Assembly (NCBI GenBank): GCA_902633855.1 | Contig: CACPHU010000002.1 | Span: 1 to 37,338 of the forward strand | Length of the DNA: 37,338 bases | Source: an uncultured OCS116 cluster bacterium | Lineage (GTDB): Bacteria; Pseudomonadota; Alphaproteobacteria; Rhizobiales; TMED25 | Reading direction: 5' to 3' | In this document: piece by piece, positions 26,351 through 33,794 of the stretch | How positions within the stretch are numbered: the first letter of the stretch is position 1 | Layout: each line of letters begins with the position of its first letter | The notes under the pieces: model-generated | Told to the model about the DNA's origin: nothing | Seen by the model: only the letters and a program-made list of their open reading frames with translations | The model's database searches: none | Translations under genes and position numbers: made by a program

Positions 26351-27352
26351 TTATCTCTCAATCATATGCTCCATGGCACTGGTAATATCTGGTTCTGGAC
26401 TTTCAATTGCAAATTTTACTGCATCATCAACTTCGTCCTGAACCTCCTTCTGAATTTTTTCAATATCATCTCCAGAATATTTATTATGCTCTATAAAGTA
26501 TGACTCAAGCCTCAATATTGGGTCCTTGTCATTTGTTTTCCATAACTCAACCTCGTTCTGATCTCTGTAAGTTCGCGACAAAAATGTATATTCAAATTCA
26601 ACATGCCCACGCTGTCTATATGTATGCGCTTCAATGAATGATGGGCCCTCATCATTTCGCCCCCTCTGAACTGCCTGATAGGCAGCTTGCCAAACATCAA
26701 CAGCGTTATTTCCATCAACTTCATATTTTGGAATGCCAAAAGGTTCAGCCCTATCAACAATCTTTCCAGATGTTACCTCAGATGTATGAGTAAACTCAGA
26801 ATATTGGTTATTTTCACACATAAATATCATTGGCAAGTTCCACAATGAACATATATTCATGGCCTCCATTAAAACGCCCTGGTTTGCTGCTCCATCCCCA
26901 AAAAAAATTATTGAAACGGCTCCGTTACCATCCATTTTGGATGCAAGGGCTGCACCTACAGCTAATCCCATACCGCCTGCAACAACACCATTTGCTCCAA
27001 TTATTCCCTTTTTGAAATCAGCAACATGCATAGAGCCACCTTTACCCCCACATATTCCTGTCGACTTTCCGTAAATTTCAGCCATCATTTTTTTAACGTC
27101 GCCACCTTTTGCAATGAAATGTCCATGGCCCCTATGTGTACTCGATATCCAATCAGAGTCATTCAACTGATCACACAAAGGTACCGCAATTGCCTCTTGA
27201 CCAATATAAAGATGAACGGCACCTGGAAAGGCTCCATTTTTTGTGGCTTCTCCCAAATGCTCTTCACACTTTCTGATCATAAGCATTTTTTTATATATTC
27301 TTTTTAGGTCTTCATCAGACAGATTATTTACATAATTCTTGATGGACATCAT
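26351..27352 (-). CDS. 2-oxoacid dehydrogenase E1 component, alpha subunit
   Basis: The thiamine diphosphate motif runs from GDGAANQG (152-159) to ENN (180-182). THRGHGHFIAKGGD (72-85) and GGKGGSMHVAD (102-112) are typical of acetoin dehydrogenase and pyruvate dehydrogenase alpha subunits. The phosphorylation-loop region is TYRQRGHVEFEYTF (244-257), different from the usual YR.HGHSMSDP, with Glu where Asp is common. The 2-oxo acid cannot be named; acetoin-like or pyruvate-like substrates are the closest family members. A second ATG follows the first at 27349. It is eight bases downstream of the Gfo/Idh gene and three bases upstream of E1-beta. Confidence 0.93.
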   Translation of the reverse strand: MMSIKNYVNNLSDEDLKRIYKKMLMIRKCEEHLGEATKNGAFPGAVHLYIGQEAIAVPLCDQLNDSDWISSTHRGHGHFIAKGGDVKKMMAEIYGKSTGICGGKGGSMHVADFKKGIIGANGVVAGGMGLAVGAALASKMDGNGAVSIIFFGDGAANQGVLMEAMNICSLWNLPMIFMCENNQYSEFTHTSEVTSGKIVDRAEPFGIPKYEVDGNNAVDVWQAAYQAVQRGRNDEGPSFIEAHTYRQRGHVEFEYTFLSRTYRDQNEVELWKTNDKDPILRLESYFIEHNKYSGDDIEKIQKEVQDEVDDAVKFAIESPEPDITSAMEHMIER

Positions 27353-27360
27353 TTCATCAA

Positions 27361-28356
27361 TTAATCGGTTATTTTAATAATTTCATTTTTTTCAGCAGAA
27401 TTAATTATAGATTCTAATATTTGAACATTTGATACTACTTCATCTATATTAATACGATATGTGGAACGACCCGCAACCGCGTCTGCCCATTCTTCGAAAT
27501 TCAATTTAACGGTATTTACAACAGGGTGTTCTTCAACCACTCTTTTGCCATGCTTATCGCAATAGATAAATTCAGCTGGATCGTCGAAATCAACATTTGA
27601 TACTTCCCTGATTTCTACCCAACCTTTCTCGCCAAACACAGTAAACCGACCATAAAATGGAGTCGATATCATGACAGCGAGTGACGCAGTGACATTATTT
27701 TTAAACCTTATGTTCACTGATAATGTATCTTTTTTTGGATGCTCCAAGACTATTGAGCCAGTTTTTGCATAAACAGATTTTGCCGATCCCAGGAAAGACA
27801 CAAAAAAATCTGATAAATGTATCCCAAGGGCGGTCATTCCACCGGCTGGAGCAGATTTTGGGTCCAATCTCCAATTATCTCTGTCAAGCTTCATAAAGAT
27901 ATCGTGACTAAAATTTGTTTCCATGTGTAAGATTTCTCCAAGCATACCCTCATCAAGCATGTCTCTGAGCTTGACCATTGCGGGCTCCCATCGACGCTCA
28001 TGGCCGACACCGAGAATAATACCATTTTTCTTGCAAGCGGAAGCCATTCTCCTAATGCTCTCATATTTTAAGGCAACTGGTTTTTCACAAAATACCTGCT
28101 TTCCTCTGTTTGCAGCAGAGATTACTTGCTCTTCATGAAATTGATTTGGTGTTGCCAAAATGACAGCATCAACGGATGGGCTGTCTATTATTGCGTCAAA
28201 ATTTAAACTCGGGTCAACCGAGAAATCTGAGAAAACTGGGTCATCCTTACTTATTTGAGGATCAAAAGCATGCGTTATATCAATTTTTTTGCTATCATTG
28301 AGGCATTTTATTATTTGTTTACCCCACCAACCTAGACCGATTACCGCTGCTCTCAT
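27361..28356 (-). CDS. Gfo/Idh/MocA-family NAD(P)-dependent oxidoreductase
   Basis: The N-terminal Rossmann fold has AVIGLGWWGKQI (4-15) and the EKP motif at 91-93 in FCEKPVAL, whose Lys is important for catalysis. The C-terminal alpha/beta domain contains MTALGIHLSDFF with the substrate-binding His and FYGRFTVFGEKGWVEIREV. The family oxidises or reduces sugars, inositols and related polyols; no substrate can be fixed. At 331 residues it is full length. It heads the leftward operon (eight bases before E1-alpha) and diverges from the alpha/beta hydrolase gene. Confidence 0.9.
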   Translation of the reverse strand: MRAAVIGLGWWGKQIIKCLNDSKKIDITHAFDPQISKDDPVFSDFSVDPSLNFDAIIDSPSVDAVILATPNQFHEEQVISAANRGKQVFCEKPVALKYESIRRMASACKKNGIILGVGHERRWEPAMVKLRDMLDEGMLGEILHMETNFSHDIFMKLDRDNWRLDPKSAPAGGMTALGIHLSDFFVSFLGSAKSVYAKTGSIVLEHPKKDTLSVNIRFKNNVTASLAVMISTPFYGRFTVFGEKGWVEIREVSNVDFDDPAEFIYCDKHGKRVVEEHPVVNTVKLNFEEWADAVAGRSTYRINIDEVVSNVQILESIINSAEKNEIIKITD

Positions 28357-28405
28357 GATGAATAAATCCCCTGTATTTCTCTATTTTGTACATTTATTTT
28401 TTTGT

Positions 28406-28427
28406 TAAATAAATATATATTTAATTA
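28406..28427. promoter_or_regulatory. AT-rich 22-base imperfect palindrome, candidate operator
   Basis: The 94-base divergent gap between the Gfo/Idh operon and the alpha/beta hydrolase contains a perfect 14-base palindrome TAAATATATATTTA (28410-28423). It extends outward to 22 bases with one mismatched pair. Its place between two divergent transcription units fits a shared operator, but the surrounding DNA is almost all A/T, so chance cannot be excluded. Confidence 0.3.
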
Positions 28428-28450
28428 TATATACACAATAGGCTTTGTAA

Positions 28451-29581
28451 ATGGGAGATCAAATTAAATTTAGCGCAGGAGAGAATCCATATGCTGTTGA
28501 GTATGGGGGATTCTACAGAAGGTGGATGCCTATGCTAACTGATCTAGACGAACTTGTCTCCGCGGTTAGTAAGATAAAAAGTACGACTGAAGAGTCATGG
28601 ATACCAATATGGAGTGAAGTTGCTGATGCACATGAAAAGAAGGGTGACGAATTCATTAGGGAAAACAACCAACAGAAAGCATATAATGAGTTTATGCTAG
28701 CAAAAACGTACCTGTCTATTGCAAGATATCCAGGTGAGATTACCGAGAATAAAAAAAAAATTAGCGCTGAATGCTCACGGGTTTACAGAAAAGCATGCGA
28801 GCTACTTGAGCCCAAAGTTGAAATAGTTAAAGTCCGTTGTGGTGATAAGGAAATAACATGTCATTACAGGTGTCCAAAAGGGGCTGAAAAAACTGCCGCA
28901 GTTCTCATCATGTGTGGAGCTGATATGTTTAAGGAGGATAGAGGTTGGGCCTCACAGCATGCCATTGATAATGGTCTAGCATCGCTTGTCATGGATGGGC
29001 CAGCTACCGGAGAGAATCCATTTCCATGGGAGCCAGAGTCAGTATCAGCATGGATGGCAGCTATCGACTACCTTGCAGGTAGACCTGAAGTTGATGAAAA
29101 TAAGATAGGTGCCTTTGGTATAAGCAGAGGAGGCTATTCTGTCGTACAACTCGCAGGATCCTATCCCGAAATGGTCAAAGCTATAGTTGCAAATGCAGGA
29201 CATCCCTTCGGTTACAAGATGTCAGAAGAAGAAATGAGCAATTTTGTAAAAGCACGGAATGATAGAGCACAGCATGTCTTTGGGCAGATAGGAGACCCCC
29301 CATCTTTTCCACCTTGGACTGAAGAAAAAGAGCGGATGTTATTTGAAAAATGGTCATTAAGTAATCTTGGCATACTTGATAAGATAAACCAGCCAATGCT
29401 TCTAATTAATGGTAAAAAAGATCATCTTGCACCTATTGGAAATATCTACTTTATGTTGGAGAACGGCCCGCCTCATGGAAGAGAGGCTCGCATTTACCCA
29501 GATGCTGGGCATTGCGCATTCAAGTATCAGGATCATTGGGCTGCCGCGTCGTTTGAATGGCTCTCTGAAAAACTATCATAA
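28451..29581 (+). CDS. Alpha/beta hydrolase, FrsA / pseudooxynicotine-hydrolase-like
   Basis: The protein has a helical N-terminal extension (about 1-120) followed by an alpha/beta hydrolase core. The catalytic triad is probably S225 in FGISRGGYS, D324 in GKKDHLAP and H354 in DAGHCAF. LIMCGADMF near 153 starts the core. This two-domain layout matches the FrsA/DUF1100 group, whose characterised member 2,6-dihydroxypseudooxynicotine hydrolase cleaves a C-C bond; fungal polyketide hydrolases are related. The substrate here is unknown. The gene diverges from the Gfo/Idh operon and ends one base before the convergent GMC oxidoreductase. Confidence 0.85.
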   Translation: MGDQIKFSAGENPYAVEYGGFYRRWMPMLTDLDELVSAVSKIKSTTEESWIPIWSEVADAHEKKGDEFIRENNQQKAYNEFMLAKTYLSIARYPGEITENKKKISAECSRVYRKACELLEPKVEIVKVRCGDKEITCHYRCPKGAEKTAAVLIMCGADMFKEDRGWASQHAIDNGLASLVMDGPATGENPFPWEPESVSAWMAAIDYLAGRPEVDENKIGAFGISRGGYSVVQLAGSYPEMVKAIVANAGHPFGYKMSEEEMSNFVKARNDRAQHVFGQIGDPPSFPPWTEEKERMLFEKWSLSNLGILDKINQPMLLINGKKDHLAPIGNIYFMLENGPPHGREARIYPDAGHCAFKYQDHWAAASFEWLSEKLS

Positions 29582-29582
29582 A

Positions 29583-31286
29583 TTAATTTGAGGCAAGCAT
29601 CTTTTCTGAAATCTTTTCCGCAGTCATAAGGGTTGGGAAATTTAGGTTTGCACATGGTACTATAGGAAAAATTGATGCATCAACAACCCTCAAACCATCT
29701 ATTCCATGCACTCGACCCTCATTATCAGTAACAGCCATTTTATCAGTTTTGACACCCATTCTGCAGGTGCATGATGCATGCCACACACCAACAGTTGATT
29801 TTTTAATAAAATCTGATAAAACTTCGTCATCTGACATCAGTATTGATAATTCAGGGGCTTCGATAACAAATTTATTTAGCAAATACCTCCTCAACGCATC
29901 CGGCCCATCAAGCATTTTTGAAAAGACCTTTGTGAGTAATTTATTTTGTAAATTAACCTTTCCAACCTGCCTCACCTTATCACCATAAACTGCAGCAAAG
30001 ACCTCTTTAGAGATCCTCTGAAATGGTTCAGTTTGTTGGATTAAAACCATTTTACGAAAGCCTTCCATCAGACGAATAAGATCTCTCTCGTCGGAAAGTA
30101 AATTAAACTCAACAATTGGCTCATCATACGGATCTGTGGTGCTTAATCTTACTTGACCTGTCTCAGAGTAGGTTCTATTTACAAATAAAATAAATGCAGC
30201 TAATTGATCACCAATTGAATGCCAAGCCGTCTTTGAACATACCGCTACATACATGTCACCTTTTGGAATATTCTTAAGGCCAGATGAATAACGCATACCA
30301 ACAAGAAGATGCCGTCTTGAATATTCATTAATTCGTGCCTCAGGTTTTATAAATGAGGCAATATTAATTGACGGGTGATCCATTAGCCTCTGTCCGACAC
30401 CACCAAGATTCTTTAGTATATTTATGCCCTTATCTTTGAGGTCCATTGCGGGTCCAATTCCTGCCCTCAACAAATGGGCTGGGGAATGAATTGCGCCTGA
30501 ACTTAATATTATTTCTTTTGCAAAAAATTTCTTATCTTTGCCTTCAATTCTGACCTTTACACCGATACATTTTTTTCCATCAAAAAGAATTTCTTTAACG
30601 AATGACTCGGTCATTATTGTTAGATTCTTACGATTTCGGATGCCTTGTGTCAGATAGCCCATTGCTGCTGAAACCCTTCTCTCGTATATGAATGAGCCAG
30701 TTACAGGAAAATAACCATCCTCAAACTTTCCATTTTGATCTTCAAGGTATTTGAATCCTGCCTCTTCAAATGCAGATGCAGATGCTTTAGCATGACCATT
30801 CCAAATATCAGGAAAAATTCGGCTGACAGGTATATTTCCATCATTACCGTGAAATGGACCTTGAAAATCTGTGTCCTTTTCTACTTTCTTAAAATATGGG
30901 AGTACGTCATCCCATGACCAACCTTTTGCTCCTCTTTCCTCCCATATACTGTAATCGTTTGGCGCGCCCCTATTCGCAACTAAACCGTTTATAGACGAGC
31001 CACCTCCAAGTACCCTTGCTTGTTCATATTTCCTAAGCGGAATTTGATCTTCATCCTTCATGTTATGAGACTTAACTTCGGTACTGACCTTCAGCTCTGT
31101 CCAATGAAATCTTTTGTCAAGATAGGCATAGCCAGGATATGTATCTAAAATTTGCTCCGGTACCTTTCCTGGCGGAGTGTCAGGACCCGCTTCACATAAT
31201 AAAACTTTATTTTTTGAATTAGAGGTAAGCCTATTTGCAAGGACTGAACCAGCTGATCCTCCCCCAACAATTATATAATCAAACAT
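29583..31286 (-). CDS. GMC-family FAD-dependent oxidoreductase (choline dehydrogenase-like)
   Basis: The FAD-binding motif is DYIIVGGGSAGSVLANRL (3-20), with ARVLGGGSSINGLV (about 90-103) and ILSSGAIHSPAHLLRAGIGP as the two GMC signatures. The catalytic region near the C-terminus has VWHASCTCRMG with the active His and PCANLNFPTLM with the second catalytic residue. The length of 567 suits the choline dehydrogenase/alcohol dehydrogenase branch. It would oxidise a primary alcohol, sugar or similar substrate. It follows the double-barrel protein gene by 16 bases, so the two are likely cotranscribed. BetA is not assured because the betaine operon context is missing. Confidence 0.9.
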   Translation of the reverse strand: MFDYIIVGGGSAGSVLANRLTSNSKNKVLLCEAGPDTPPGKVPEQILDTYPGYAYLDKRFHWTELKVSTEVKSHNMKDEDQIPLRKYEQARVLGGGSSINGLVANRGAPNDYSIWEERGAKGWSWDDVLPYFKKVEKDTDFQGPFHGNDGNIPVSRIFPDIWNGHAKASASAFEEAGFKYLEDQNGKFEDGYFPVTGSFIYERRVSAAMGYLTQGIRNRKNLTIMTESFVKEILFDGKKCIGVKVRIEGKDKKFFAKEIILSSGAIHSPAHLLRAGIGPAMDLKDKGINILKNLGGVGQRLMDHPSINIASFIKPEARINEYSRRHLLVGMRYSSGLKNIPKGDMYVAVCSKTAWHSIGDQLAAFILFVNRTYSETGQVRLSTTDPYDEPIVEFNLLSDERDLIRLMEGFRKMVLIQQTEPFQRISKEVFAAVYGDKVRQVGKVNLQNKLLTKVFSKMLDGPDALRRYLLNKFVIEAPELSILMSDDEVLSDFIKKSTVGVWHASCTCRMGVKTDKMAVTDNEGRVHGIDGLRVVDASIFPIVPCANLNFPTLMTAEKISEKMLASN

Positions 31287-31302
31287 TTACCTGAACTCCC
31301 AA

Positions 31303-32040
31303 TTATGAGACCGGAGGCCACAATCTCTCTGCAACAGATGGTGATCCTGGCGCATGAACGGTATAGTTATGAATCTTGTGTGTCCATTTATCATCAGTTA
31401 AACCCATAGCTTCATGTTTTTCTTCAAAATTCTTTCTTCGATCTTCTAAAGAAGTAAACTCATATAAAACTGAGAATTTGGCCCATCCTGCGGCACAAAG
31501 CATTGTCCTAGCAGCTATACATCCAGAAAGCCTTGCAATCGCAGGAAGTCTGTGTTGTGTATACCATGAACAAACATCAAACTCATCATCAATAGTTTTT
31601 GTTCGAAAACTTCCCATTTGTATCACAGGTGCTGGTGTTGTTCCTGGTGTTTTTAGATTAGTTTCAGGGCCGTCCACTCTGGATACAACTTGAAATAAAC
31701 ATTCGCGCATACCTTCACGTTTATTTAGTTGGGCCTGTTGAGAAATACCTCTATCATTTATAAACTTTTCATTTCCTGTAAGTGTAGCAATAGATGCTGC
31801 ACCAATCAGCTGTATATATTGAGATCCTTGGCCAATATCATCATTTGCTCTCGGTAAATTATCTCTTATTGCTTTCATTCCAGTTCCCTCATTTGCTCCA
31901 GCTTTATAATGCGCAGCCCACAAGCAACCGGTTTTTGACTGAATGAAGGGAAGATAATCATTGTGCATCCAATCGAAGTATTCTTGGTCATTATTATCTT
32001 CTAAGTCATACCAAATTGCCCATATTGCATTATCCATCAC
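31303..32040 (-). CDS. Tandem dimeric alpha-beta-barrel protein of unknown function
   Basis: I do not recognise a named family. The 245 residues seem to contain two related ferredoxin-like halves, as in EthD/monooxygenase-type barrels. The first has IWYDLEDNNDQEYFDWMHND (9-28) and SKTGCLWAAHYKA (35-47). The second has DEFDVCSWYTQHRLPAIARL (155-174) and SGCIAARTMLCAAGWAKFSV (175-194). Both halves show an acidic or aromatic stretch, then a W/Y..H/D..P..., then a GC.wA. element. Such domains often bind small aromatic or polyketide-like molecules. It lies 16 bases upstream of the GMC oxidoreductase on the same strand and is divergent from the glyoxalase. Confidence 0.6.
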   Translation of the reverse strand: MMDNAIWAIWYDLEDNNDQEYFDWMHNDYLPFIQSKTGCLWAAHYKAGANEGTGMKAIRDNLPRANDDIGQGSQYIQLIGAASIATLTGNEKFINDRGISQQAQLNKREGMRECLFQVVSRVDGPETNLKTPGTTPAPVIQMGSFRTKTIDDEFDVCSWYTQHRLPAIARLSGCIAARTMLCAAGWAKFSVLYEFTSLEDRRKNFEEKHEAMGLTDDKWTHKIHNYTVHAPGSPSVAERLWPPVS

Positions 32041-32069
32041 TATTTCCCTTTTATTATATCCGAAAAATG

Positions 32070-32089
32070 ATTAGTGTTTTAATGCTAAT
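32070..32089. promoter_or_regulatory. ATTAG-N10-CTAAT inverted repeat between divergent genes
   Basis: In the 100-base gap between the double-barrel protein gene and the glyoxalase gene, ATTAG (32070-32074) and CTAAT (32085-32089) form an inverted repeat with a 10-base spacer, the geometry of many dimeric regulators. Support is weak because the arms are only five bases long. Confidence 0.25.
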
Positions 32090-32128
32090 GTATTAATAGT
32101 AAGATATCAAAATATTTTTTAATTCTTT

Positions 32129-32135
32129 GGAGGTG
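32129..32135 (+). promoter_or_regulatory. Strong Shine-Dalgarno of the glyoxalase gene
   Basis: GGAGGTG ends five bases before the ATG at 32141, with GGAGG spaced seven bases from it. This is one of the best ribosome-binding sites in a window where most genes have weak ones, suggesting high translation of this enzyme. Confidence 0.6.
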
Positions 32136-32140
32136 TTTAA

Positions 32141-32557
32141 ATGGTTGATAATACGGAATTCCAGATGTTACATACGATGCTCAGAGTCAGGGATTTAGAT
32201 AAATCAATAGATTTTTATACTAAATTTTTGGGGATGACACTACTCAGAAAAAGGGAAGTCCCTGAAGCAAAATATACTAATGTGTTTGTTGGCTACGGAC
32301 CTGAAGATACGCATGCTGTTTTAGAGTTAACATATAATTGGGAACAGGATGAAGACTATGAAATTGGAACAGCATATGGGCATATTGCCTTAGGGGTAAG
32401 AGGCATATACGATATTTGTGATAAGCTTGAGGCAGCGGGAGTCAATATACCACGAAAACCAGGCCCCGTAAAACATGGTACCACCCATATAGCTTTTATC
32501 GAGGATCCTGACGGCTACAAGATCGAAATTGTTGATTTAGATACGCGCACTATATAA
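32141..32557 (+). CDS. gloA: Lactoylglutathione lyase / glyoxalase I-like
   Basis: This 138-residue vicinal-oxygen-chelate protein isomerises the methylglyoxal-glutathione hemithioacetal to lactoylglutathione. The metal ligands line up with E. coli GloA: H11, E62, H81 and E129. [20 protein letters not shown] (9-28), [20 protein letters not shown] and [15 protein letters not shown] are close to the GloA consensus. It is a single-gene rightward unit with a strong ribosome-binding site. It ends three bases before the convergent MFS gene. In this neighbourhood it may detoxify a 2-oxoaldehyde made by the catabolic genes, or act on a related substrate. Confidence 0.9.
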   Translation: MVDNTEFQMLHTMLRVRDLDKSIDFYTKFLGMTLLRKREVPEAKYTNVFVGYGPEDTHAVLELTYNWEQDEDYEIGTAYGHIALGVRGIYDICDKLEAAGVNIPRKPGPVKHGTTHIAFIEDPDGYKIEIVDLDTRTI

Positions 32558-32560
32558 ACA

Positions 32561-33790
32561 TTAGCTAATTTTAATTGTTTTTGATGCTGGTATAAGAGAG
32601 GCAATTACCAAGGTAATGATGCATACTGCAGATAAGATAATAAAAATTATTGCTAAACCATACCTATCCGCAATAATACCTGCAATCATTGCAAAAAGTG
32701 CCGCCGAACCAACTTGCATCATGAATAAAAGACTTATAACACTACCAGATGTTTTGGAAGGTGCAATATCAAGTGCCCAACCTTGGACAACTGGCCGCCC
32801 GGCATAAATCGCAAAACCAATTACTGCTGATAATAATATAATTAATATATTGCTACTAATTAGTGGATAAAATGGTACCAAAACTCCTGAAACTAGGATA
32901 GAGGAGATCGCAATAATTTTTCTTCCATGCTTATCCGATAAATAGCCAGCGATGGGTCCTGAAATTAAGCCACCCATTTGCATTGAGAACAACGACGCTC
33001 CAATAACTGCTGCACTAGCGCCTTCATTTGCAACAAGATATAGGGGCATAAAAATAAGTACACCATTTTGTGTGACTGTCCTTACCCCTGCAACTAGAAA
33101 TAATGGGACTAATTGAATATTCACGAGTAAAAGCTTCAAGTCCGCAAAGTAATTATCATCTTTCTCGCTCGTGATTCCTTGATTACTATTTTTCTTATCT
33201 TTCAAAAAGAAAATAATTATCAGCACTAATATAAAAAGCGGTAAAGATAAGAGTATTGAGGTTGTGTTCCAAGATAAATTACTTCCATTAATTGTTACAT
33301 ATGTGAGAAAAAATGCTGCAAGAAGCGGCGATAATGCATCACCCAAGCTTGCGCCAATACTATGAATTGATAATACAAAACCTCTATTTTCTGGATAATT
33401 TACAGATAAATACGTAATAGCCGCAGGATGCCACAGACTAATACAAACTCCTATCATAGCGACGCTAATAAATAGTGAATATATCGTTGAAGATATACTC
33501 ATAAGCACCATTGCTATTCCACCTATCAAGAGTGAATATGCTTGGAAATTTGAATATTTTTCCTTCCCACGTAAATCCACTAATGGTCCACTTATTGCGT
33601 TTGCAAAAAAAGTAGAGAAGTGAAACACAGTCATAATTAAACCTGCCTGAGTATAGCTGAGACCAAGATCTAGAATAATATAAGGTAACAGAATATATAT
33701 TGCCGCATTAACCCAATGTGTCCCACCGTGGCCAGCCGCGACTAGAATTGATGGCATTTGTGGCTTTAAAATATTTTTTACAATATCCAT
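32561..33790 (-). CDS. MFS transporter, paralogue A of the aldolase cluster
   Basis: This protein has about 12 transmembrane helices in 409 residues. Hallmarks are AAGHGGTHWVNAAIYILLP near the N-terminus, LSIHSIGASLGDALSP in helix 5, TQNGVLIFMPLYL and AGYLSDKHGRK (motif A, second half). These match paralogue B at 34575-35777 at the same positions, so the two arose by duplication. I chose ATG 33790; a longer in-frame start at 33847 would overlap the aldolase stop and adds an unrelated tail. The start is four bases after the aldolase stop. Substrate unknown. Confidence 0.87.
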   Translation of the reverse strand: MDIVKNILKPQMPSILVAAGHGGTHWVNAAIYILLPYIILDLGLSYTQAGLIMTVFHFSTFFANAISGPLVDLRGKEKYSNFQAYSLLIGGIAMVLMSISSTIYSLFISVAMIGVCISLWHPAAITYLSVNYPENRGFVLSIHSIGASLGDALSPLLAAFFLTYVTINGSNLSWNTTSILLSLPLFILVLIIIFFLKDKKNSNQGITSEKDDNYFADLKLLLVNIQLVPLFLVAGVRTVTQNGVLIFMPLYLVANEGASAAVIGASLFSMQMGGLISGPIAGYLSDKHGRKIIAISSILVSGVLVPFYPLISSNILIILLSAVIGFAIYAGRPVVQGWALDIAPSKTSGSVISLLFMMQVGSAALFAMIAGIIADRYGLAIIFIILSAVCIITLVIASLIPASKTIKIS

Positions 33791-33794
33791 TATT

